DNA of 16,884 nucleotides, from the NCBI GenBank assembly GCA_021647145.1, contig JAKIVF010000077.1:1-16884 (forward strand). Direction: 5' to 3'. This document shows positions 1-6,019 of this stretch, in pieces (positions within the stretch are counted from its first letter, which is position 1; every line of letters starts with the position of its first letter). Below the pieces are notes generated by a model, which was given only the letters and a program-made list of their open reading frames with translations, was not told the origin of the DNA and did no database searches. The stretch comes from Methylococcaceae bacterium (GTDB taxonomy: Bacteria; Pseudomonadota; Gammaproteobacteria; Methylococcales; Methylomonadaceae). The position numbers and the translations under genes were made by a program.

Positions 1-138
1 ATGGTTATTTTTTAACCTGATCAAAGTTAAAAGTTTAAGTTAAATTTTCATTAATAGATATTTATTATTTTTCAATACCTTACAAAGTCATCTACTGATT
101 CGGCGGAAGCTTGTGGGTAATCAGGAACATTTTTTTGA
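1..138. other. left-edge AT-rich segment without a recognisable gene
   Basis: No intact reading frame is visible. In the frame that continues into the toxin remnant, positions about 80-138 read as a protein-like stretch broken by TAA at 118-120 and TGA at 136-138. This may be the decayed upstream part of the same polymorphic toxin gene, but I cannot match it to a family. The region to its left is simply A/T-rich. Confidence 0.3.
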
Positions 139-520
139 GATATTGTGACTGGGTTAATTCCAAACACTCCAAAATGTGTGTCAGTTGATGCAAATATTAA
201 ATTCATTAGGTCGAAATTTGAAAAATTGTTGGACTAGGTGATTACTATCAATTTTATTAAATGGTAAGAATTAAAGGGGGGGGATGGGATTACAAACAAG
301 GTGGTTCACAGTTTGAAAACTTTGGAAACTTTAATTATGCTGCAGTGGGAATTGCTGCTGGAATACCGGCAGGGGTATTATTAAATGCTGCTGGATGAGT
401 GCAAGAATTAGCAGGAAAATCAGCCTCAAATTGGAGTAGTTGTATTAAGGGGGGCTGCCGCCATACAGTGATGATCTCAGTGACCAAAAAAATACAAAAC
501 TAGGTATACAATGTGCGTAA
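139..520 (+). pseudogene. decayed polymorphic toxin C-terminal domain (toxin type 44-like)
   Basis: Three frames joined together read like the C-terminal toxin domain of Rhs or other polymorphic toxins of the type 44 group. Positions 139-234 (frame 1) give GLIPNTP...VSVDANIKF. Positions 249-448 (frame 3) give FY, a stop, then WDYKQ, FENFGNFNY, AAVGIAAG and LLNAAG. Positions 455-520 (frame 2) give LPPYSDDLSDQ and LGIQCA before the terminal TAA. The order WDYKQ, then ENFGNFNYxAxGxAxG, then LLxAAGxxQ, then a D-D-P/S-D-Q tail is how I remember this family; no search was run. Lesions are TAG at 235-237, a frame change between about 235 and 249, TAA at 258-260 (one change from AAA), TGA at 396-398 (a Trp position) and a missing G in the run at 449-454. 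The gene cannot make toxin. The TAA overlaps the GTG start of the next gene by 8 bases, as toxin/immunity pairs often do. The family name is recalled; the lesions are seen directly. Confidence 0.6.
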
Positions 521-920
521 CAAAAAGGGTATTAGTATTAGTTTTGTCATAGGGATAATTTTTGGCACTATTTTATATGCCCGAGTTATTTCATATTTCC
601 AAGGACCCCAAATTAATTTGGATAAACGTATATTATCAGTGGGAATAGCAAAGGACATTAAATTTGTTGGATATAGAAATAATGTGGGGGGAGCAACTGT
701 TGGCTATACATACCGATTCTATATACTAGCAGAAGGTGGTGAAATCTCACATCCATTTTTAATTACCTCTAATGCAGACGTAACCTATAAAATAAACTCT
801 CCTACAGAAATTTCAATAACTACCACTGAGGACATACTTAGCTATGATAATAGAGTTTGGGTGCCAATTAATGGGGAATTAACAGAAATAAAAATCAATC
901 TAATATCTAAAACATTTTAA
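513..920 (+). CDS. small membrane-anchored protein, candidate immunity protein of the decayed toxin
   Basis: This is a 135-residue protein starting at GTG 513; the nearby ATG at 511 is out of frame and soon hits a stop. Basic residues (RNKK) come first, then one hydrophobic segment at about residues 8-27, predicting an N-in single-pass anchor. The remaining 105 or so residues would be periplasmic and rich in beta-forming residues, with a GGATVGYTYRF motif at about residues 59-69. I do not recognise a named family. The overlap with the toxin stop, the same strand, small size and membrane anchor suggest an immunity protein facing a toxin that acts in or enters through the periplasm. Unlike the toxin, this frame has no lesion, so it may still be kept under selection, for example against sibling toxins. 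A weak Shine-Dalgarno (AGG at 502-504) lies before the start. The function is inferred from context only. Confidence 0.6.
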   Translation: MRNKKGISISFVIGIIFGTILYARVISYFQGPQINLDKRILSVGIAKDIKFVGYRNNVGGATVGYTYRFYILAEGGEISHPFLITSNADVTYKINSPTEISITTTEDILSYDNRVWVPINGELTEIKINLISKTF

Positions 921-959
921 GATTAATAAGTGTAATTATAGAGATAAATAGTTTTTCAA

Positions 960-1090
960 AACATAGCGAACTAGGCTAGATTGTGATCGCGAAGCGAGCC
1001 ACAATCTGAACCGTTTGAACAAAAAAATCTAGCTGACCGTTGGTAGCGCAATTCGTTTGCAAAGGACATCAAATATCTGCCAACGGCATC
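960..1090. repeat. intergenic block with two imperfect hairpins
   Basis: Between the immunity-like gene and the aldehyde dehydrogenase gene lie two dyads in succession. At 978-1007, arms AGATTGTG and CACAATCT enclose an inner TCGC/GCGA pair. At 1037-1086, CCGTTGGTA faces TGCCAACGG across a 32-base centre. Neither is followed by a T run on either strand, so they do not look like simple terminators. Together they could be a small dispersed repeat or a decayed miniature element. This can only be settled by finding other copies in the genome. Confidence 0.35.
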
Positions 1091-1155
1091 TAATTTTGGA
1101 GTTATGTGTTTCATAGAGCGAGTATTTTCCTCACTTGTCGGTTAAGCGGATAAAC

Positions 1156-1188
1156 AGTAAGATATGCAAATAAGATAAAATTCTTACT
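1156..1188. repeat. short inverted repeat upstream of the aldehyde dehydrogenase gene
   Basis: AGTAAGA at 1156-1162 is matched by TCTTACT at 1182-1188, with a 19-base A/T-rich centre. It lies 53 bases upstream of the ATG at 1242, where an operator or leader hairpin could sit. No convincing sigma-70 pair could be assigned around it. Confidence 0.25.
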
Positions 1189-1241
1189 AAGTAAAATAAT
1201 ACGTTAATAATAAAATTAGTCTCAATAAAGGCCTGGATATT

Positions 1242-2654
1242 ATGAGCACTGACAACCAAAATAACAATACAGCAACAACAGAAAAAGAAATTATAAAGAT
1301 TGTTGCTAAACAACATGACTTTTTTAAAACAGGCGCTACAAAAAGCTATCAAAGCCGTATTGAAAACCTTAATAAACTTAAAGGTGCACTACTCAAATAT
1401 GAAGCTGCTTTACATGAAGCCTTGAAAAAAGATTTGGGGAAACCTGAGTTTGAAGCCTATCTAACTGAAACTGGGTTCAGTCTTTTTGAAATTTCGGAAT
1501 CTATCAGCAAATTAAAGCGATGGATGAAGCCTAAGTGGGCCTTGACATCACTATTGACTCAACCAGGTTCTAGCCGTATTTATTACTCTCCATTGGGAGT
1601 GACTCTAATTATTGCACCTTATAACTATCCCGTTATGCTAACTTTTTCGCCGTTAATCGCAGCTATTGCAGCGGGAAATACTGCGGTAATTAAAACCTCT
1701 GAACTCACCCCAGCTTGCAGTGCAGTTATTCGTCAATTAATTAATGAAACGTTTGCTCCAGAATATATTGCCTATGTAGAAGGTGAAGTTAAAGAGACAA
1801 CAATACTACTGCAACAAAAGTTTGATCATATTTTCTTTACGGGTAGCCCTAGAGTGGGCTCTATTGTCATGACGGCTGCAGCTAAAAACCTGACACCCGT
1901 GACATTAGAATTAGGCGGTAAAAGTCCCTGTATTGTTCATGAAGATGCCAAACTGGATATTGCTGTCAAGCGTATTGTTAATAGTAAATTCCTCAATGCG
2001 GGGCAAACCTGTGTTGCTCCTGATTATGTATTAGTGCACAAATCCCTTAAAGAAGCGTTTTTGGAAAAACTTAAAGAGCGTATTATTAGCGTCTATGGTG
2101 AAGATGCCAGTAGTAGTCCAGATTTTGCGCGTATCGTTGCAGATGATCATTTTCAGCGTATTTGTGGCTTAATCGACCCTGAAAAAGTGGTTGTTGGTGG
2201 ACAAAGTGATGCCAAGTCCCGTTTTATTGCTCCTACAGTCATGCGAGATGTAAAAACAACAGATAAAGTCATGTCGGAAGAAATATTTGGTCCTGTGTTG
2301 CCGGTATTGGAATATGAATCACTGAGTGAAATCTATGACCTTGTAAATCAGCTACCGCAGCACCCACTGGCTTGCTATTTATTTAGTGAAAATACAGCGA
2401 TACAACAAGAAATCATTAATACCATTCAGTCAGGAAATGCGTGTATTAATAATTGCGTTTTTCATGCGGCTAATCCTTACCTACCTTTTGGCGGTGTTGG
2501 TGAAAGCGGTATTGGTGCTTATCATGGATTTCACGGCTTTGAACGCTTCTCACACAAAAAAGGTGTTCTGAAAACGGCCACTTGGATCGATGTCCCATTA
2601 ACTTATGCCCCCTATAAAAATAAAATAAAAATTTTACGAAAAGTTTTAAAGTAA
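1242..2654 (+). CDS. NAD(P)+-dependent aldehyde dehydrogenase, ALDH3 / coniferyl-aldehyde type
   Basis: This 470-residue enzyme should oxidise aldehydes to carboxylic acids using NAD(P)+ in the cytoplasm. The family signatures are all present. The APYNYP loop carries the oxyanion Asn at about 128. FTGSPRVG (199-206) belongs to the cofactor-binding fold. The general base is Glu223 in TLELGGKSP, and the nucleophile is Cys257 in NAGQTCVAP. The 34-residue Glu-to-Cys spacing equals that of the ALDH3 group. The C-terminal PFGGVGESGIGAYHG and FERFSHKKGVL blocks are also typical of ALDH3-type enzymes, which are shorter than the roughly 500-residue ALDH1/2 class. The protein lacks a hydrophobic membrane tail. 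The substrate cannot be read from sequence; medium-chain or aromatic aldehydes are usual. It is transcribed toward, and ends 19 bases from, the convergent Hsp31-like gene. The AAGG at about 1229-1232 is a plausible ribosome site for the ATG at 1242. Confidence 0.93.
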   Translation: MSTDNQNNNTATTEKEIIKIVAKQHDFFKTGATKSYQSRIENLNKLKGALLKYEAALHEALKKDLGKPEFEAYLTETGFSLFEISESISKLKRWMKPKWALTSLLTQPGSSRIYYSPLGVTLIIAPYNYPVMLTFSPLIAAIAAGNTAVIKTSELTPACSAVIRQLINETFAPEYIAYVEGEVKETTILLQQKFDHIFFTGSPRVGSIVMTAAAKNLTPVTLELGGKSPCIVHEDAKLDIAVKRIVNSKFLNAGQTCVAPDYVLVHKSLKEAFLEKLKERIISVYGEDASSSPDFARIVADDHFQRICGLIDPEKVVVGGQSDAKSRFIAPTVMRDVKTTDKVMSEEIFGPVLPVLEYESLSEIYDLVNQLPQHPLACYLFSENTAIQQEIINTIQSGNACINNCVFHAANPYLPFGGVGESGIGAYHGFHGFERFSHKKGVLKTATWIDVPLTYAPYKNKIKILRKVLK

Positions 2655-2673
2655 AAACACATAACAAACTAGT

Positions 2674-3354
2674 TTAGATTGTTATTTTCTCTAACACAGC
2701 CTTTGCGACAGGATCGGATGATGCCGGGTTTTGACCGGTTATTAAGTTACCGTCAGTAACAGAATATGGGTGCCAATCATCAACCTTTGAGTAGTTTCCT
2801 CCTTTCGCTTTTAACTCATCTTCAAGCAGAAAAGGCACAATCGATGAAAGTTGAACTGCGTCTTCTTCAGTATTGCTAAAACCAGTCACAGACTTCCCCT
2901 TTACTAAGGGCGTACCATCAGGGGCTTTAGCATGACGGAGTACCGCAGGTGCATGACAAACTGCAGCAACCGGTTTCCCAGAGGCATACATTGTTTCAAT
3001 TAAGGCTATTGAGTTATGATCTTCTGCCAAATCCCACAGTGGACCATGTCCACCAGCATAAAATACTGCATCATAATCATCAGGTGAAATATCTGATAAT
3101 TTCAATGTGTTTGCAAGTACCGATTGAGCATTATCATCTTCCTTGAAGCGTTTAGTTGCTTCTGTTTGGAAGTCAGACTCGTCACTTTTGGGGTCCAGAG
3201 GTGGTCGCCCTCCCTTAGGCGAGGCAAGTGTGACATTTGCATTTGCATCCTTGAATATATAGTAAGGAGTAGCAAACTCCTCTAGCCAAAATCCTGTTTT
3301 CTGTCCAGTATTTCCTAGTTGATTATGTGATGTAAGTACAAGGAGTATTTTCAT
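2674..3354 (-). CDS. Hsp31-like DJ-1/PfpI family protein, putative glyoxalase III / protein deglycase
   Basis: The 226-residue product has the type 1 glutamine amidotransferase-like fold of the DJ-1/PfpI superfamily. It follows fungal and bacterial Hsp31 proteins closely: KILLVLTSHN at the N-terminus, KTGFWLEE (19-26), the YAGGHGPLWDL block (99-109), the nucleophile elbow AAVCHAPAVL (130-139), GKSVTGFSNTEE, and YSVTDGNLITGQNPAS near the end. Cys133 and His134 with Glu26 match the Glu30/Cys138/His139 triad of yeast Hsp31. Relatives convert methylglyoxal to lactate without glutathione, or act as chaperones or deglycases; which activity applies here is not visible. There is no signal peptide, so it is probably cytoplasmic. 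GGA lies about 9 bases before the ATG. With the convergent aldehyde dehydrogenase it suggests a small carbonyl-stress neighbourhood, though the two genes are not one operon. Confidence 0.9.
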   Translation of the reverse strand: MKILLVLTSHNQLGNTGQKTGFWLEEFATPYYIFKDANANVTLASPKGGRPPLDPKSDESDFQTEATKRFKEDDNAQSVLANTLKLSDISPDDYDAVFYAGGHGPLWDLAEDHNSIALIETMYASGKPVAAVCHAPAVLRHAKAPDGTPLVKGKSVTGFSNTEEDAVQLSSIVPFLLEDELKAKGGNYSKVDDWHPYSVTDGNLITGQNPASSDPVAKAVLEKITI

Positions 3355-3392
3355 GTTTTATTCCGTATTATTGTCTAAGACCTGTTTTTACC

Positions 3393-3416
3393 GACTGCCA
3401 TAGCGTCATGGCTGTC
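3393..3416. repeat. hairpin in the spacer between the Hsp31-like gene and the IS110 remnant
   Basis: GACTGCCAT at 3393-3401 pairs with ATGGCTGTC at 3408-3416 around a 6-base loop with a single T-T mismatch. It lies 39 bases upstream of the Hsp31-like gene (minus strand) and about 95 bases upstream of the IS110 remnant. It could be part of the IS110 left end, which in this family may encode the bridge RNA, or a leader structure of the minus-strand gene. The sequence does not decide between these. Confidence 0.35.
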
Positions 3417-3511
3417 AGCGTGCGAGCAATTGATACTCATTGAGTCCACCCTTTAAGTTTAAATCTTTCACGTTAAACTAAAGGTGACAAAACCATAACA
3501 GGAGAAGCTCA

Positions 3512-3655
3512 ATGAATTTTACAATAACACGCATCCATACTATTGTGGAATAGATTTACATGCCAGATTACTTTATGTCATCTATTCTAGATGATAAAGG
3601 TAATACTTGCTTACACAAAGAAATATCAGCCAATCCGGAGAAACTAAAAGCTTAA
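3512..3655 (+). pseudogene. N-terminal remnant of an IS110-family transposase
   Basis: A good Shine-Dalgarno (AGGAG, 3500-3504) precedes ATG 3512. The frame is then broken, but joined frames read HPYYCGIDLHARLLYV (from 3532) and, after a second shift, DDKGNTCLHKEISANPEKL (from 3590) before TAA at 3653. The YxGIDLHAR motif carries the first acidic residue of the DEDD RuvC-like domain at the very start of IS110-family transposases. Only the first 45 or so codons of some 300-400 survive; the inverted-repeat element begins directly after the stop. Two small compensating indels show it is dead. The order of motifs is seen; the family assignment is from memory of IS110 N-termini. Confidence 0.7.
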
Positions 3656-3660
3656 CCGAA

Positions 3661-3739
3661 GGGGCCACCCATTAGCCAGCCGTTGTCAATAAGCAATACC
3701 AAACCATACCACTTGTTTGTGCTTTTTCTTCTTGCCAAT
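3661..3739 (-). repeat. left inverted-repeat copy (about 78 bp)
   Basis: Read on the minus strand, this segment matches 5022-5098 on the plus strand, with about a dozen mismatches and one A insertion in the A run. Both copies share a core with GTATGGTTTGG-like, ATTGACAACGG and TAATGG blocks. In one frame both copies read MVWYCLLTT, then A/V-G and a stop. Several differences are silent in that frame, a hint that it once encoded a protein C-terminus. The family is not recognised. Confidence 0.7.
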
Positions 3740-4715
3740 TATTGATCCGAATTTCTCGGAACATAGCCATGGCTTTCATCCTATGCGTTCTGCACATCAC
3801 GCTGTTAAGGTGGTACAGTCTGCTATAAAACAAGGCTATGGTTATGCGGTGAATATTGATTTGTCGAAATTTTTCGACAATGTGGATCATGACCTGCTGA
3901 TGAACCAAGTTTCAAAGTGGATTAATGATAAACATGTTTGGGCTCTGATTGGAAAATATCTGCGTGCTGGTGTTAGTATTAATGGACAGGTTGAAGCAAC
4001 GCTTCGCGGTGTGCCACAAGGTGGTTTGCTATCACCTTTATTAGCTAACATCATGCTTGATGATCTTGACCGTTATCTAGAAAGTAAACATTATCCTTTT
4101 GCACGCTATGCTGATGACTTTGTTACTTAGTGTTAAATCTTCATATGAAGGTGAGCGAATTAAAGCGGAAGTGATCAACTTTCTGGAAACGTTAAAGATA
4201 CCCATCAACACAGAGAAAAGCCAAGTGGTTTCTGTACGCAAATTGAGTTTCCTAGGCTTTGTTTTTAAAGGCAAGAAAATCGTCTGGAGTCCGAATGCAC
4301 TCGCAAACTTTAAGCATCGCATCCGTAAAATTACGGGACAGTCTTGGAGGTGTCAGCTGGAGCTATCGGTATTTACAACTCAGGTGAATATATTGCTGGC
4401 TGGATGAACTACTTTGGACTGAATGAATTCTATTGCCCTGTTCCTGAACTGAATCACTGGTTTTGAAGACGTATTCGTATGTGCTACTTAAAACAGTGGT
4501 GCAGAATGAAAACCCGTATTCGAAAACTGATTAGTTTGGGAGTCTCAACCAAATTGGCGATTTATATTGGCTTAAGTTCCAAGGGGTATTATCGACTAGC
4601 GAAAACCAAAGCTGTTCAAATGGGTCTCAATAATGACTGGCTAAAGGCACAAGGGTTAGTGTCTGTTAAAGATCAGTGGGTAAGTTCCATTATCCAATTC
4701 TTAGTCCGCGTAGGA
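3737..4715 (+). pseudogene. group II intron reverse transcriptase/maturase, N-terminally truncated and frameshifted
   Basis: The reverse transcriptase core is readable from DPNFSEHSHGFHPMRSAHHA through NIDLSKFFDNVDHD (catalytic Asp of block 3), RGVPQGGLLSPLLANIMLDD (block 4) and the active-site YADD at 4107-4118. A frameshift follows at about 4128. It then continues as EKSQVVSV...LSFLGFVFKG, shifts at about 4345 to GGVSWSYRYLQL, and shifts again at about 4385 to YIAGWMNYFGLNEF. It passes a TGA at 4464-4466 where Arg is expected, and ends with the maturase domain RMCYLKQWCRMKTRIRKL and KGYYRLAKTKAVQMGL. The last residues (KFHYP) need one more shift at about 4676. No HNH endonuclease domain is present, as in several bacterial intron classes. 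The first 70 or more residues are missing: the left inverted repeat replaces them. In life such proteins splice and mobilise their own intron. Confidence 0.85.
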
Positions 4716-4723
4716 AGTCGCAA

Positions 4724-4969
4724 TTCCACCCCAACAACTATGTTTTCCTGCCACTGCGGAGTGTTCAACAAGTGGTACGCATGGCACAAAGCGAAATAAA
4801 CAATGGCAAGCAATGGGTCGTTGATCTTGATCTTGAAGCCTTCTTTGACTGTGTGAATCATGATAGATTCATGAACACACTCAAGGGCAAGATCAAAGAT
4901 AAAACACTATTGCGATTGATCAATAGTCCCGTGTGTCAGGATAGTTTTCTATTACGCACAAGAAAATAG
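4724..4969 (+). pseudogene. fragment of a second group II intron reverse transcriptase
   Basis: Immediately after the first maturase comes a different reverse transcriptase piece. It reads YVFLPLRSVQQVVRMAQSEI, then WVVDLDLEAFFDCVNHDRFM with the catalytic Asp of block 3, then KGKIKDKTLLRLIN. Homology stops at about 4924, although the frame stays open to TAG at 4967-4969. Only blocks 2-3 (about 65 residues) remain, so no YADD motif is present. Its block 3 (DLDLEAFFDCVNHD) clearly differs from the equivalent NIDLSKFFDNVDHD of the first copy, so this is not a tandem duplication but a second intron lineage. It shares one open frame with the last residues of the first maturase, so the junction produced an accidental fusion. 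Confidence 0.75.
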
Positions 4970-5021
4970 AAAAGAGCGAAAGCGGACTTTGTTAATGAAA
5001 TGGCATTTGTTAGTAAAAGGT

Positions 5022-5098
5022 TTGGTAAGAAGAAAAGCACAAACAAGTGCTATGGTTTGGTATTGTCTATTGACAACGGTTGGTTAATGGATGACCCC
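5022..5098 (+). repeat. right inverted-repeat copy (about 78 bp)
   Basis: This is the partner of 3661-3739 in opposite orientation. The upstream stretch at about 4945-5021 has no counterpart on the left. In the MVWYCLLTT frame it extends the open frame upstream to about 4940, so this copy may keep more of the original unit than the left one. After the repeat no similarity to the DNA left of the first copy was seen, so flanking target duplication is not evident. Confidence 0.7.
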
Positions 5099-5145
5099 GA
5101 TTATTTTTGACTATAAAATTGCTTTAAGTAAAAACGTTAGAATAG

Positions 5146-5727
5146 TTAGCCATTATTATTGAATATAGTACTTTTTGAAATTTCACTAATCATTTTATTA
5201 ATTTTATTTTCTGAATAGCCAATTTGCGGGGTATTTCCTAATATATCTTTACGTATCTGTAACGTTAATAAACTTATCGATTCATGAAGTATTTTCATAT
5301 CACCAGAAAAGCTATTATCAACCGATATTTCTCTAACAACCTTTAATAATGCCTTATACTCTTCAATCACTTCAGGAGATGCTATTACAGCTAATTTATG
5401 AGTGACAAATTGAAACCGGATTGTCTATCTTCTTGTGAACTTTTCGAGAAGTGACATCTCTTCAAGCAAATCAAGTAATTGCTGATAGGTCTGTGTTTTT
5501 AATTCTAGAAACTTAATATTCTGCTCTTTTTCTATTTCAACAGATGTTTGCTTGTTTAGCAATAGTGAAGTAATAAAAATAGTTGCAATAGTGCCAAGAA
5601 ATATTAGAACAATTTCTTGTGTAAATGGCAAACTATCGGTAACGTGGTAGGCGTATCGAAGAAATGCGTATCCAGCAATCAGAGTTGCTAAGGATAAAAC
5701 AAGATAAATAATATTTTTTTTGTCCAT
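5146..5727 (-). pseudogene. two-helix membrane protein with a cytoplasmic helical domain, interrupted by TAG
   Basis: Two apparent genes (100 and 74 residues) are one gene. Both lie in the same frame, separated only by a TAG (5425-5427) and 18 open codons reading TIRFQFVTHKLAVIASPE, which flow straight into VIEEYKALLKVV. The full product would be about 193 residues, starting at ATG 5727. Residues about 5-25 and 36-57 are two hydrophobic helices with a short loop. After them come a charged, coiled-coil-like stretch (about 60-98, VEIEKEQNIKF...LLDLLEEM) and a helical C-terminal domain. The family is not recognised. The absence of other lesions in 192 codons argues for a recent nonsense mutation, a sequencing error, or readthrough. 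The first 100 residues alone could still make a membrane stub. The gene lies beside the relic at 3661-5098 and has no evident operon partner. Confidence 0.7.
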
Positions 5728-5820
5728 GTTAATTTGCCTTTATTCTCTATTAGGCTGACGAAGAGTTCAACTGACACTGAAGATATTAAAAAAGCACTCT
5801 AGCGCACTTAGCTTTGATTT

Positions 5821-5859
5821 AAAAATGGCCGCTGGAAACAAACTGCGTTGCCAGAGGCC
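5821..5859 (-). terminator. rho-independent terminator, probably of the glutamate dehydrogenase gene
   Basis: On the minus strand GGCCTCTGG (5859-5851) can pair with CCAGCGGCC (5835-5827) with one mismatch and a 15-base loop, followed directly by ATTTTT (5826-5821). This is the standard intrinsic terminator shape for minus-strand transcription. It lies about 160 bases beyond the glutamate dehydrogenase stop and upstream of the next minus-strand gene at 5727, so it separates the two transcription units. Confidence 0.6.
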
Positions 5860-6019
5860 AACTAGAATTTATTGTTTTTATAGAGACTCTGCGTTACACA
5901 CGATTCACCATAACTAACCTTATTCGTTATACTTTTTTTAACACTATAAAGTATGAATAGGGGATATGCCATTTTATGTGAGTAGTTAAAGATCAGTTTT
6001 CCACATAGCAAGCCTTGAT
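5860..6019. other. 3' spacer of the glutamate dehydrogenase gene
   Basis: No gene is visible. Together with the terminator and 5728-5820 it makes a 292-base gap between coding regions. A weak dyad (ATACTTT at 5929-5935, AAAGTAT at 5948-5954) is too A/T-rich to interpret. Confidence 0.4.

Larger units (their letters stand above)
3661..5098. mobile_element. composite relic: two group II intron maturase remnants between inverted repeats
   Basis: The segment is bounded by imperfect inverted copies of a sequence of about 78 bp. It contains, in one orientation, a near-complete frameshifted maturase followed directly by a piece of a second maturase. No group II ribozyme domain V or intron 5' motif was seen inside or next to it, so this is not an intact intron. 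Both maturase pieces abut foreign sequence without a spacer, which implies rearrangement after insertion. I know of no named element with this layout. Confidence 0.55.

Noticed and set aside
1131..1352. Minus-strand open frame across the aldehyde dehydrogenase start
   Set aside because: It is antisense to a well-supported gene start and has low-complexity Cys/Phe runs arising from poly-A/AAC codons on the other strand.
3672..3908. Minus-strand frame of 78 codons covering the left inverted repeat
   Set aside because: Most of it is antisense to conserved reverse transcriptase motifs. Only its last 18 or so codons, inside the repeat, may be meaningful, and these are discussed with the repeat.
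3661..5098. A complete group II intron with ribozyme
   Set aside because: No domain V-like 34-base hairpin with a GAAA-type loop, no GTGCG-type 5' end and no intact maturase were found.
396..5427. Reassigned stop codons (TGA as Trp, TAG as sense) as an explanation for the interrupted genes
   Set aside because: gdhB, recQ, gshA, cysH and the aldehyde dehydrogenase gene are long, uninterrupted and use ordinary codons. The interrupted genes also carry frameshifts or are mobile relics, except the single TAG at 5425.
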